From NCBI GenBank assembly GCA_024811115.1, contig JAKOGH010000159.1, positions 62,001 through 126,000 on the forward strand: a stretch of DNA of 64,000 nt, in the 5' to 3' direction. Of this stretch, positions 34,480-45,886 are shown one piece after another (position 1 is the first letter of the stretch; each line of letters begins with the position of its first letter). Under the pieces are notes generated by a model, which was given only the letters and a program-made list of their open reading frames with translations, searched no databases and was not told the DNA's origin. Both the position numbers and the translations under genes were made by a program. The stretch comes from Terana coerulea. Taxonomy: Eukaryota; Basidiomycota; Agaricomycetes; Polyporales; Phanerochaetaceae.

Positions 34480-36769
34480 CTACAGCACCAAGCGCCGTTT
34501 TCTGATGGCATCCGGCGACTCTCCGCCTCCAGAGCCTTGCCTACTCGCTTCCAGCTCCTCCAGCTCCGCAGTCTTACCCTGCTGCTCTTGCTCTGCTAGA
34601 TTCTCTAGTGCTTCTTGTTTCTCCAACACTTTGGTCACTCCCTCTTGGTACAGACAAAGGAAGTTGTCACGTGTGGTCTCGAGATAATGGTCATCAACGG
34701 TGTGCAGTGTCCATTTGCGATTGAGGATGCGTAAGAGGTCTGTCCATAGAGCATCACATTTGGTTTGGAGCACCTTCTTGACTGCAGCCCTGATGGTACG
34801 GAAAGAGAAACAATGTCAGTGGAACAACAGAGAGACCCTCATAAGCAACGTATATGAGCCATGTGTGCAAGTCTGGGTACCTCCAGAAGTGCTCATCAGT
34901 GAAGCTAGCAAGCGCATTCAGCAACAGCTCCTCCAGTATGAGGAAGCATTTCCGACCGCGGATCTCCCAGTGCTCCTGGAACCAGTCGATGTATATGTTC
35001 TCAACGGCTGCCACGGTACCCTCTAGCAGCCTCTGGCCCCAGTGCTGGCCAAGCTCTTCTCGCACATCCACAACAAAGACGTAAGTATCTGGAGAGGCTG
35101 TATCTGGGCCATGTAAGAGTGTAGGCTTCTCTGCCAGGGGAGAAAATACTGAGCACAATGCATGAATGTCCTTCCTGAGTGCATAGTAAGCGCGCTTCTT
35201 AGCGCCTAAAGAAACTGTCAAAGCCGGTATCCCTTGCAGCAAGTATTTTGAAGTCAAACGCAAGCTTATTAACGTGCGAGAGAATGAAGGAGGTCGGGTT
35301 GTCAGAGACAGAGGCAGGGAGCCTGCTTAACCTGGTGTTATGTGCGCACACCTTCCTCCAGGTGCTGGGTTGCAAAGCATATCAGTGGCCATTTGAACTC
35401 TCGAGCAGCAAACAGATGTACTTGTCCTCCATCACACATGCCATTGTCTTCCATAATGCCACAAGGAATGCATCCGTCCCCAGTTGGCCTCTTGCACGCG
35501 CCTTGAACCAATCAGAAACTTGCACGAAGTACGCATCTTCAGCTTTGTACGCTTTTTCAATATTGAGCCAAGTGCCAGAGCGCCTACGCTCCGGTGTGAG
35601 AACACAGTGATATCCTCGCAACAAAGGCGACGAGATCCAGCTCTTCAAGCACGTCCAGCCAATGATTGGCGCTGATCCGAGAGCCTGTTAACGCCATCGA
35701 CAGCGGTTGCCAGTTTGGTCACAATACCTGTATGAAGAAGTATTCAAAGTGGATGCAGATGGGAGCCGGTTATACTTACCCATGGCTCAGCGCTCGATGT
35801 GTCGAAACGGCACACGACGTCCACAATGTCCCAATCAGTGTGACCTGCTCTCGAAGTGAGTATATGCTCTTACACTGATAGTTGTGGCAATGTGGTGTAC
35901 TATTCATAGGCATAGTTTTCACGATAATGTCAGTTTCTTTGATATGGGCTTTGACCATGTCGCCAGATAGTTCGGCCGGGTGCCATCGTCGCTCGACCCC
36001 AAGCCTGCCAGACTTGACATGAGCTAGAGTCACAAAAGTACAGGAGAGAATGTGAGGCATTACCGGGCAGTTCTAAAAACGTTAGAGGCAGTAACCCAGG
36101 AGCCCAAGACATGCACACGAAGGAGATTCATTAATGACCGCTTATTGTGCCCCATATTCGTGATATCCTTGACAGCTAATCTGGCAAAGGTTTCCGCGCA
36201 CTGGTAAGGATTGAGCAGTGACGCGTGCACTCACTCCAACTTGTGTTTGGCCGAGGTTAATTTGGTATGCACTGGATCAAACTGAACGTAAACAGATTCA
36301 CTTAGCGACTTGTCCAGCGTGTCCAGCGTGGTTAACGTGCTGATCTGATATGACAGCGGTCCACTGGAGGAGGAAAAGCGGTACTCGACGGTACACTTCA
36401 AAGACGATGACACTAGCACAGGCAGTGCGACCTATGAGCAATTGAGAGCACCGCTAACTAGGTAGATGTAAGTGACGCACCCCAGATATATGCTCAATGA
36501 TGCTGGTTTTCCCCAACCGCTTGTCCCTAATGAAGGCCACCCTTGGTAAAGCAAGTTCGCTTTGCAGCCTGTCAGTTGAACCATGTCAGCTTCCGACACG
36601 GACATGGCAAAAACATCAGACATTTCGCACCCCTTCACCCCTTCTCTCGCCAGGTATGAAGCAAAGTAGCAAGCTGTTTCTCCAGATAGGATCTCCCAAA
36701 AATATTCGATGTTGAGCAGGATGTCGCAAATGCAGAATTGAAAGAAAGTGTGGATGCAGCGGGAGCCAT
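34480..36769 (-). pseudogene. Decayed dynamin-like large GTPase
   Basis: Pieces in the correct order on the minus strand match the fungal dynamin/Mx-like GTPase layout. ELALPRVAFIRDKRLGKTSI takes the G1/P-loop position, where the first Gly of GxxxxGK[ST] is Arg. KCTVEYRFSSSSGPLSYQ follows, matching the RCP-E-RLS-PWTCQV segment. Next come VTKLATAVDG (G4-like TKxD region, Asp missing), a middle-domain piece (GYHCVLTPERRRSGTW, 35382-35648), a stalk piece (34754-35263), and a GED-like end (KWTLHTVDDHYLETTRDNFL, 34480-34773). The pieces lie in different frames, with stops in the G3 and G4 regions that simple introns do not remove. Key GTP-binding residues are lost. I read it as an ancient pseudogene in the transposon-rich island. 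A very divergent but spliced gene is less likely. Confidence 0.65.
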
Positions 36770-37449
36770 GGTGTAGGAATGTGTAGAAAGAGTGGAAGTG
36801 ATCAAAGAGTGTGATGGTCTAGCATGAGTGAGTATTATAGAGAATATTACGGTGGGACTATATGTCCACACCGACAGTAGTAAAGTATGGAGGAGAGGTG
36901 GTGGTCAAGGAAGAGTTGCAAGAAACTCAACCTTTGACGTCTACTTTGGCTTCACTCGATCGGCGCCTAAAGCTCTCACCCTTGTTAGCCACGTTACCAT
37001 TCACTGTGAAGGACGGGCTTTGCCGTCAGGCAGACATGTAGGGCGGACTAATTGTACCTCCGAGAAGTACAGGGCAAGCCTAATAGAGGCAGCCATAGGC
37101 CGGTCCAGGAATGGCCGAGTGCCAGAAGCCAACTTGCGGCTTCAAATTTCAATGACGGCATCGATTGGAGGCACAAAAACATCTTCATATAGTCATTCCC
37201 CCGTAAGAGATAAAGATGTCTAAGAACCATAAATGCAAGTTCATAAGCATCAGCTTGCTTTGCAGGAGTCGTGACTGTGGATGCTCACCAAATTCCTTGA
37301 CCTGCGATTACTCGCGAGAGGCCCTGAATAACATGATACATACCAACCAATCCTCGGATATACCCGATACTGAGCGGATGCAGACTCTTTAGTAAGTCTG
37401 CTAGATGTACAAGAGAGCAAACTCAAGTAGATTGCATAGTTGATTTGAC
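36770..37449. other. Non-coding spacer before the second Mutator-like element
   Basis: No gene with family features was seen. The open frame 36828-37223 has no recognisable motif. Confidence 0.45.
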
Positions 37450-37458
37450 ATGGATATG

Positions 37459-38225
37459 CAGACTCCTAAAACCTGCCGCTCGATGGACGAAGCAGAGCTG
37501 CTTTATCCCCCCGATTATTATTTTTCTGATTTAATATATTTTGTCATCATGCTTAGTCTGGCTTACCTAATTGCAACGCTTGCTCGTCCATGAGCGACTG
37601 GCTCAAAACATTAAACGCCCGTTCGGCAGGCTTCGGCAATGGCAACCTCTGAGGCGTCTGAGTTTTAATCCGGGTGCATCCTGGAATATGACCTCTAAAT
37701 GTCTTTTGTGTGTGAGCGGGAGTATTTAAATTCTTGGGGGCTTTCAAGTGTAGGCTGATGCTTCAAAAATGCAATGTATGCATGTTTCCGTCACACCGCG
37801 GTAGGGGTGGGTTTCTAGAGGTTCAGCAATCACAATATTGGTTGCGCCGGCGCCTCAGACCAGATGCCTCACATGCAGAGGACCTCGAGACCTTGTATAG
37901 TCGTAGGAGGAGCTTGGTAAGGTGACTTAGGGTAGTATACAGAAGAAAATGAAGGATATTTTCGCAGCACATGCCTTGCCTTGAGCTTGGACGGCCTTAC
38001 TGCCCTGTAGTGCATTTCAAGTTCAAACGCTTCAGAGGTAGCCATTGCCGAAGCCTGCCGAACGGGCGTTTAATGTTTTGAGCCAGTCGCTCATGGACGA
38101 GCAAGCGTTGCAATTAGGTAAGCCAGACTAAGCATGATGACAAAATATATTAAATCAGAAAAATAATAATCGGGGGGATAAAGCAGCTCTGCTTCGTCCA
38201 TCGAGCGGCAGGTTTTAGGAGTCTG
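37459..38225. mobile_element. Mutator-like non-autonomous element with ~187-bp near-identical inverted repeats
   Basis: The left arm from 37459 (CAGACTCCTAAAACCTGCC) and right arm ending at 38225 are reverse complements with no difference seen for ~187 bp, then diverge. The 9-bp flanks ATGGATATG (37450-37458) and ACGGATATG (38226-38234) differ at one position. The structure and the CAGACTCCT terminus match the element at 28045-28925, although the arm interiors differ. The identical arms suggest recent activity or gene conversion. No transposase. Confidence 0.87.
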
Positions 38226-38517
38226 ACGGATATGCTGCTATATGGCGGTAAGTACGTCAAAAGTAGTGAGGGCGTCAAAAACACGGTGAAGCTGTCCGAG
38301 TCAGCGCCACATGTTTGCCACATGTCAGCGCAACGCTGTGAGAGTGTCAGCGTCAATCTAATCTCACAGACGTCCTAGGATCTTATCTTTGGCGCGCCGA
38401 GCGTATTCGTCAAGCGCTTGTCTGCAAAATGTCTTGCCCGCGATTGCAGTTTGGTTCCTTCACTCATCCACGTCCCGGCCGCACGCTTTCGCCTGCCCTT
38501 CCTCTTCCTCTCACAAA

Positions 38518-39687
38518 ATGGCGGACACACCCGTGCAACCCGTGGCAAGCTCCTCGAAGGCGAGCTGGGTCCCCGCGAAGTCATGGCATCACTTTGTCGC
38601 CGGCGGGTATGTGGAGCTGTGAACTCGTGCGCCAGCTCAAGCTGACGAAAGCTTCGCATTATCGCGCAGCGTCGGCGGTATGTGCGGTGCCATCGTCACG
38701 AGCCCGTTTGACGTTGTCAAAACACGACTGCAATCTGACTTGTTCAGAGAAAAGCACGCGCCAGTGAGCATAGCGGGCAACGGAACTCTCGTTGTGCCGA
38801 GACGGGCGAACCTCCTATGGCACTTTGTTGAAACTGGACATATCCTTCGGTGCGTGTCACAACACCCTGTGGCCGTACACGCGAACTCATCCATTCGTGC
38901 AGTGATATATACCAGAAAGAATCACCTCGTGCACTGTTCAAGGGTCTTGGTCCAACGCTGGTGGGCGCTATCCCAGCGCGGTCCATAAACTTCTTCACGT
39001 ATGGCAATGGCAAGCAAATAATTGCCAAGAAGTTTAACAACGGCCGAGAAGCGTCGTGGGTACATCTATGCGCGGCGGCATGTGCTGGCATAGCGACTAG
39101 CACAGCGACAAACCCCATCTGGGTCGTAAAGACCCGTCTGCAACTTGCTACACACAACAAGGCCGCTCAAGCGCGGCCAGGAAGCACAGTTGGCGGGACA
39201 TGGAATCTTATACGGAGAATTACGCGCGAGGAGGGCATTCGGGGATTCTACAAGGGCATGAGCGCGAGTTATCTGGGTGTGACGGAGGGAACGATTCAGT
39301 GGGTGCTGTACGAGAAATTGAAGAAACTTTCGCAGAGCGTGGAAGGGCAGAGTGGGGTTATGGAGTGGCTGGGCTTGTTGGGAAGTGCAGGGACTGCCAA
39401 GTGTGTCGCAAGTCTCATCACATACCCGCATGAGGTGCGTCTGCTCCTCGTTCGAACGTTGTCGTCTGCTCACTATGTGTTGCTAGGTCATTCGAACGCG
39501 TCTTCGTCAGCCTTTGGTTGACGGCAAAATGAAGTATACCGGCCTTGTGCAGACTCTCCGATTAGTCCTCCACGAGGAAGGTGCCAAGTCGCTTTACGGC
39601 GGTCTCAGCGCACATCTCATGCGGGTCATTCCGAATGCCGCCGTCATGTTCTTCATCTACGAAGCCGTTATCCGGTGGGAGAGCTGA
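38518..39687 (+). CDS. RIM2: Mitochondrial carrier, RIM2-type pyrimidine nucleotide transporter
   Basis: SLC25 carrier of the inner mitochondrial membrane, closest in pattern to yeast Rim2 / human SLC25A33/36, which import pyrimidine nucleotides. Three carrier signatures are visible: SPFDVVKTRLQS, NPIWVVKTRLQL and YPHEVIRTRLRQP. Each is followed by matrix-loop motifs (ALFKGLGP, GFYKGMSASYLG, SLYGGLSAHLMRV). The Trp in PIW and the VTEGTIQWVLYEKLK segment are typical of the Rim2 branch. The start is ATG 38518 (MADTPVQPVASSSKAS), and the stop is at 39685. There are four to five exons; one junction creates DVVKTRLQSDLFREK and the last intron lies after YPHE. The first conserved repeat carries a ~35-residue loop insertion (SIAGNG...), as Rim2 proteins do. 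Substrate assignment is by family. Confidence 0.88.
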
Positions 39688-40072
39688 AGAGTCGCATATC
39701 ATTCACGCTATGCACCGCTTTCCATCTCATACTCTGCTCCCTTCTCGCTTTGGCTCACTTTCTGGGACTATGGCACAGTATCCTATATGCTCGTATAATC
39801 TCTAGACGCTCGATGTATTATAATCTCACCTCGCATGAAGCCCACCACTCTCACATTGCTCGTATCAAAATTATGCACCATCTACGCACATATAGCACAC
39901 GTCGTTACATCATAAACCTGCGTTCGCAGTCTTATAGTTGACACTTGCAGAATTCACTTCAGCAGGGCTCGTCGCAGGCTTGAGCTGTCTTATTCGTATC
40001 GAATCGATTCGTTGGAGCTGCAAATATTATACAGTATCCTATCCTCTTATCTGTTGTCCATCGGCGGGTGTC
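39688..40072. other. Convergent intergenic region
   Basis: Shared 3' flanks of the carrier and ARP2 genes. AT-rich, no features. Confidence 0.5.
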
Positions 40073-41554
40073 CTAGTTCTCTCCTCGGCCGAGTTTGTCC
40101 AATGAACGGGCGCCCTGTTCGAACCACTCTTCTCTGCTCACCCAGAACTCCTCTCTGTTCTTCATGATATCAGCAAGGACGGCACCGCCAAGGAACACCA
40201 TGTGTTTTCTGCGCGGAGGATCTTCGATACGGATCTTGAATTTCTATTACATGAACATAATTAATCATGACCATTGTGCATTGGTAGGTTCCAAATGAAC
40301 GCACGTTCAGTCGTGTCGGATCCCCAGCGAGAACGCGCGACAGGTACAGCTGCTTCATCTCCTTCTCGAGCCGACTGGGCAGCCCGGGGTACATACTTGA
40401 ACCGCCGGACAGAACGATGTGCTTATAGAGCTCCCCACGGGTGTCAACGGCGGCGTTCTGGATGGTCTGGAAGAGCATCTCGGCGACACCTGGCTGTTCA
40501 ACGTCTACGAGATGTGGCTGGAACATGCACTCGGGTGCTTCGAAACGTTCAGAGCCGATCTTGATGACGCGACCATCTGGCAGCTATACGCAGACGGTTT
40601 GAGTTTGGCCAATCCTACAAGCGTGTATTGTCACTCACCGTGTAGCTTTCGACGAGAACAGTTGTCTCCTCGGATAGCCTGGTGTCCTGGTCCAAATCGT
40701 AGCTGACGTAGCAGAGCTTCTCCTTGATCTCCCGCACTGTTTCGAAGTCAGCCGTACGGTTAAATGCGTAGCCGCGCATGAGCAGGAGTTTGATGAGGTA
40801 TCTTGTCACGTCCCGTCCGGCGATGTCCAGCCGGCGAGTAAGGTGTGGTAGAGCGAAGCCGTCGTATACGGGAACAATGTGCGTCACACCATCTCCGGAG
40901 TCTACCACCACACCAGTTGTCAAGCCTATTCAGATCATGCAACGTGCCGGGGTAGGGGTTTAGTTGGTCGGGCATTGAATGTAAAAGGGACAGAGACGCA
41001 CCTTGCGCATACAAGGTCAACACCGCTTGGATCGCAACATACACCCCTGGAACCCATAATCCTCAAACATAACTTGCGCCATCCTCTGCCTGTTCACTTT
41101 GGGGTTCATCGGCGGTTCCGTCAGTAGGACCTTCCGTCCTTTCGGGTCTACTCGAAGCTTCTCATCGAAAGTGTAGTCCCACAGATGCTTCATGTCTTCC
41201 CAGTTCCTCACGATACCGTGTTCCATGGGTTGCGACACTTGCAGATAGTTACGGTTCTCCGCAGCTTCGTCGCCGACCATGATGTCCTTGATCATGGACG
41301 TACCTACGCGCTCTTCGGCACGCAGAATGGGTCTACCGACGATGGATGGGAATACTGCACAGTTTCAGCGTGCGTGCTTCTCCGGCGCAAGTGCGAAGCG
41401 TGGGCGTACCATGTTCGGGGAAGTTCGAGCCTGCGTAACCGACTTTCACGAACTGAATGTGATGCTGTCAGCCCCAGACACCTTTATATATAAAACGCAG
41501 CCTTATACGTACACCTGTGCCGTTGTCGACGACGAGAGGGACGGAGGGATCCAT
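40073..41554 (-). CDS. ARP2: Actin-related protein 2 (Arp2/3 complex)
   Basis: Arp2 subunit of the Arp2/3 complex, which nucleates branched actin filaments at the cell cortex. The start ATG at 41554 gives [14 protein letters not shown] (phosphate loop 1), followed by [14 protein letters not shown] and [13 protein letters not shown]. Further conserved blocks are [47 protein letters not shown] (phosphate loop 2), [30 protein letters not shown] and [14 protein letters not shown]. The C-terminus reads [12 protein letters not shown], and the stop is at 40073. About seven exons; length ~390 residues, as in other Arp2 proteins. No broken motif was seen. One intron (about 40240-40310) is open in the coding frame and should not be read through. 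Confidence 0.95.
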
Positions 41555-42223
41555 TGTAGAAGGTGATGTACTGGCACGGTGTTACTGGTCAGGAATCGAT
41601 AATGAGCGCGCGATAAGTGCCGTTTCGGAGATATAACCCCTTAACAACAAATGTAAATAATAAAGCGTTATTTTAGTAACGCCACAAAGTCGGCGCTCAT
41701 CAACCTGCTTCCATCCACAACGTACTTAGCTCGAAGGAGTTGAAGCAGTACATTCTGGGGTACAGCAAGTACTTATACATGAGGCTCCAGATAAGTGATC
41801 TTAGAGGTGCGCTTTTGAAAACAGGAGTCGTGGCACGATCGCTCAAAGGACTAGAACTACTTTTTGCCCATTCTGATGGTCAGAAATTTGGAGGTAGACT
41901 CGTAGGCTCAAGATCCAGCATTCAACATGATCCTCGTGGTGAGATTGCAACCAAGCATAAATTAACAAAATAAAAATATCTTTGAATCCTAAGCCGCTGA
42001 GAAAAGTAACGAGCAGCATTACGTCGATACAGAGTTTGAGATAAACACCCTGGGTGTGTTGGCGTATAATCCCCACAGCATACTCGGGCAAAAGATGGGG
42101 AGTCTGGGTATGCTGGGCCCGACGTGCTGCGTGACAAAGCCTCAAGCAACATCCAAAGAGAGGTTTCTGTGCCTCCGTCTCTTGGCCACGCACGTTTAGG
42201 CATCGTGCTCCTAATTCGCATGG
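41555..42223. other. Intergenic region
   Basis: This contains the ARP2 promoter and the 3' flank of the secreted-protein gene. No coding features. Confidence 0.5.
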
Positions 42224-42842
42224 TCATTCAGTCAACCAGTTGAAATAAACCATTAAACCAAAACGCACCCCGAAGATTGTGGCATGTTTGGCATCGAAGA
42301 TCTTGCCGTGTTGCCCTTTGCCCGGAGAGCTTCCCCTCACACCGCTGTAGGCATGGCCCACACACTGGCCATGGCAGATGGGCGCGCTGAACTCGAACGT
42401 GACGTGCTTCTCGGAATCCGACCGGCTCGAGTGGAAGTCGTTCACCACCTTCACGGCCAGGCTACCAGGAAGTTTCAGAGAGCCCTGCGCCGCGTCCAGC
42501 ACAACCTGTGCAGCAGACTGTGCCGTTTTCTGCACCTTCTCCTTCGCAGCCTGGCTCTTCACCGCGGAGTCATGCTTCTTCTGCGACTTCTTGATTTCTC
42601 CCTTGGAACCAGTGGTGGCCACAGGTGGTATAACGATGTTGGCGAGATCTCCGCTGAATGTGAAGGTTCCATGCACGGCTCGTGTCTCTAGAGTCTGCCA
42701 GACGTGATCGCGGATGAGTCTATCGTGCCGTTACCAGTATGACCGAGGCGGTTGAACTCACCTTGAACTCGTTGATTGGGGCAGCGAAAACGCAGCCAGA
42801 CAGAGCAAGAGCTGCAAAACCAAAGAGTGTAATGAACTGCAT
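42224..42842 (-). CDS. Small secreted protein of unknown function
   Basis: Two exons. Exon 1 (ATG 42842) encodes a clear signal peptide (MQFITLFGFAALALSGCVFA, cleavage probably after AFA/APIN). The intron begins GTGAGTTC after EFK and ends CTGGCAG, giving a phase-0 join to TLETRAVHGTFTF. Total ~184 residues. The middle is a Lys/Ala/Gln-rich helical stretch (KKSQKKHDSAVKSQAAKEK), followed by SLKLPGSLAVKVVNDFHSS and two nearby cysteines (ICHGQCVGH). I do not recognise the family. The signal peptide and size fit a secreted cell-wall or effector-like protein; that is inference. Confidence 0.7.
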
Positions 42843-43787
42843 GATGGATATTTGTCGTCTGGGCAATCAAGTCAGTAAAGGCCGTCGTTGAAGGCTGAAG
42901 GAGGAGATAGCTTACGAGATAAACGTGAACTGAACAGCGGTAGGATTAAAGAGAAGTAGAAGAGTAGAATGTCGTGACTAATGAGTGGCTGGGTTCGTGA
43001 GACTGTGACTCAAACCTGTTGAGTCTTCGAATGAGGGTAGCACCAGTGCTGGAGGTTCACGCTGTCCAAGTTGGCGTGCATTTATACTCGGATTCAGCAT
43101 CGCTATTGGCAATTCAACGGCGCCGGCCAAGCCGACCCATCAGTGTGCAATGTAGAGATGCAACGCACACTCAGAGAAAAAGGGCTGTTTTGTCAAGATT
43201 TGAACACTTGCTCCAGGCCCAGGCTCTCCGCGTACTTGACAATCCTTGCCAAGATGACGATGAGCCACCAACAGCTGAGGCCATCTCCTGTACAACCAAC
43301 AATCATCCTATAGTAAGGGATGATCAAAGATAGGTGTCAGTGCTGAGCGCTGTTACCAACAGTCTTTCTCCTGCGCACCTATGACGGTTTGAAGACAAGA
43401 ACGCAACATCCAGGCGACGTCTGGCGGGGCTTCACAGAAGCGCCGGCGGGAGTTCGACGCTACCGCTCTGTCGTTCGCTTCAATTCGCTCTTCCAGGACC
43501 ATCATCACACTGCCTCGACACTGCCTCGTACTGTCTGCTTACGACTTTGTTTCGGACATGACGCATATATTTATGCAAATGGCTGAAGGTAGCGGTCTGG
43601 AAAACAAGGCGCTGTCTCCGTTGGAGCTGTTATACCTGATGCCCGATGCTTCTGAAACACCGCAAAGCTGACGACAAAATGTCTTAGGCCTCTTATAACT
43701 GGCATTGCAGTCCTCCTTCCGTGCACACTATCCTGCCTCTTTGCTACGAAGCACTCTCCGACCATCACCAAGCTAGAATCCACGAAC
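42843..43787. other. Divergent intergenic region
   Basis: Promoters for the secreted protein (minus) and the F-box gene (plus). No gene or repeat recognised. Confidence 0.5.
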
Positions 43788-45553
43788 ATGAACACCTTGT
43801 CGTTCGACGCATTGGACGAAGTGATTTCTACTATCGAGCAACCCGCCGACTTGCTCGCGGTCGCTCTCACCTCCAAAACGATGGCCCCAATAGCCCATTC
43901 ACATCTCGTCTACCGGCTCCTTCGCCTCCGACTCTCAGAATCATTGTCTCTTTTTGCATCGCTGGCGCGTGCGGACGACTTGGGCGCATCGAAGGTTCGC
44001 GCATTAGAGGTGCTGCCCGAGACGTTCGTCGACATCATCCATCTCCCTCGCGCGCCTTCCTGGGTGCTTTCGCCTGCACAGGTGCCTCCTGCTCTCGTCT
44101 CTCAGCGCGCAGAGGACGACAACGGGAAGCCGCAGTCCTACGAAGATGCGCTCTCGGCCGAGCGAGCCTTTGTCACCGCAGTAGGCAGAATGAGCTCGTT
44201 GCAGAGGTTTGGGTGGTCCAGGCTACCCTCTCCCGTGCTGAGCGGGAACGACGACATTTGGAGCACTTTGAGTCGCCTTGGGTCAGTCTCACAGGTCGAC
44301 ATCATTGAAGACTGTAGTTATCAGACGACACTTGATGACCAGTGGAAGTCTGTCGTACCCATTGTGCGACAGCAGTCAGTATGTGACCCACGTCTTCCCG
44401 CAAGCTTTTGCTGAAATTGCTTCTTAGTTCCTGGACTTGCGAGGATTGAAGCTGTTCAATCTGCAAACGAACGCTTACGATGTCGGGCCTGATGCTCCAA
44501 AAATCGAAGCATTGGGCGAGATGCTCAAAGCGAATTCGGAACTTGAGGTACTTCTAGCGTTCTTATATTCCCTTACTCCCTCTGACGGTGGTCCAGGTGC
44601 TCAACCTATCTCTATCCATGGGTTCAAGTATCGATCTCCTGTCACTGACACCTCTCCTGCACACCGCTCGCTGGTCGCACCTCCGTACACTTCGGCTTCT
44701 TTCAGGATTCTCATGCCAACCAGGCGTGCTCGCAGAATTCCTCGCGGCTCACCCTATGATCGAAGAGCTGGAGCTCTCATCAGGTATGATCGGGAGGAAG
44801 TGGAACAAGCCACTTCAAGCCGGGTCTTTACCGTCCGACCGAGAGCTGCTACCCAACTTGCGCTCTCTGCGGTGCTCGTCCTCCCAGGCCGCATGGTTTT
44901 TTGCGAACGGTCTGGCCAAGAACGTACAGCGGCTCGTCATCCTAGAATTGGACCGCGAGGTCATTTCCTGCGGAGCACTTCGGTTGGGACGACGAGGACG
45001 AGGACGAGGATGAGGAAGAGGACGAGGAGGCGGAAGATGATGAGGACGCCGCACGCCCTTCTCCTTGGCGTCCCGAGCTCTTTGCTGCACTAAGCAAGTC
45101 CGCGTCGCTCAAAGCGCTTGGCATCGCCAACGCACCGCCGCCCGCAGACATCGAAGAACTCGCTCGTGCGATTCCCTCGTTGGAGGAGCTTCTGACATGG
45201 CCAGCAGACAACACGGATATTGTCAGTAACCATATGAACGTACATTACCTCCACATGCTGACGTCGTTACACAGGAATCGTATTTGCCGTATCTCTCTGC
45301 TTTCCCAAAACTCAGCACCCTGAGAATCGAGGTCCCTGCTGGGACGATCGACCCGTACCCTATGCGGGCTTTGAAGCCAGGAGAGCCCAAGGAGGCGGAT
45401 AACCTGGCTCTACTGCGCAAGATTGCTACGGCATTGCCATCCTTGGAGAGGGTTGTGAACGAGTGGGACGATGCGCAGGTTATTCGGAATGGCCAAGACG
45501 TCGATTTCAAGATAGTGGAGAGCCGTCACGCACACGAGTACCTGTTCTATTAG
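43788..45553 (+). CDS. F-box/LRR-like protein with acidic tract; apparent frame break
   Basis: MNTLSFDALDEVISTIEQPADLLAVALTSKTM... is a short N-terminal F-box-like segment. Irregular leucine-rich repeats follow (LDLRGLKLFNLQTN, VLNLSLSMGSSIDLLSLTPLL, LRTLRLLSGF, IEELELSSGM, LRSLRCSSSQ, RLVILELDREV). Introns lie near 44380-44427, 44548-44597 and 45223-45274. Between 44950 and 44972 the frame must shift by one base to continue from LELDREV into AEHFGWDDEDEDEDEEEDEE and the C-terminal repeats (LKALGIANAPPP, LEELLTWPADN, LSTLRIEVP). No GT-AG intron of plausible size fits there, so this is a real or artefactual indel next to a GAC/GAG triplet run. A substrate-receptor role in an SCF ligase is inferred from the family. 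Confidence 0.75.
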
Positions 45554-45886
45554 AGGCCCACGGTAGATATGAACGTGTGGTGTTGCACTAAATGGGAGCT
45601 GGTCATAATGATAGTCCCCGAGATCATAACAAGCTTCTCTTGTACTCTCTGGAATCATTTACCAATGTAATCGCGGTATGCTGGCACTGCGGCAACAGTA
45701 CTTCGTCGACGATATGCGAGGGTCGGCGATTGGGACATTCGTCAGGCTCACACTAGCAAAAAGTACAACACCATACAATACATACATGCGCAAAATTTCG
45801 CAAGCTACATGATTACAACATCTGAGTGTCCGTGAAAGTCCCGCGAATAGAAACGCTGTAGGAGAGTTTAGAGAATCTGCATGGAC
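45554..45886. other. Convergent intergenic region
   Basis: 3' flanks of the F-box and polymerase-subunit genes. Nothing notable. Confidence 0.5.

Noticed and set aside
36516..36545. Sharing of CTTGTCCCTAATGA between the dispersed repeat and the dynamin relic's P-loop
   Set aside because: The shared word is only 14 bases with no flanking similarity; probably coincidence.
40240..40310. Insertion in ARP2
   Set aside because: It is an open-frame intron; splicing restores the conserved Arp2 sequence.
44437..45093. Arg-rich open frame overlapping the F-box gene
   Set aside because: Its Arg/Thr run is the out-of-frame reading of the acidic GAC/GAG tract.
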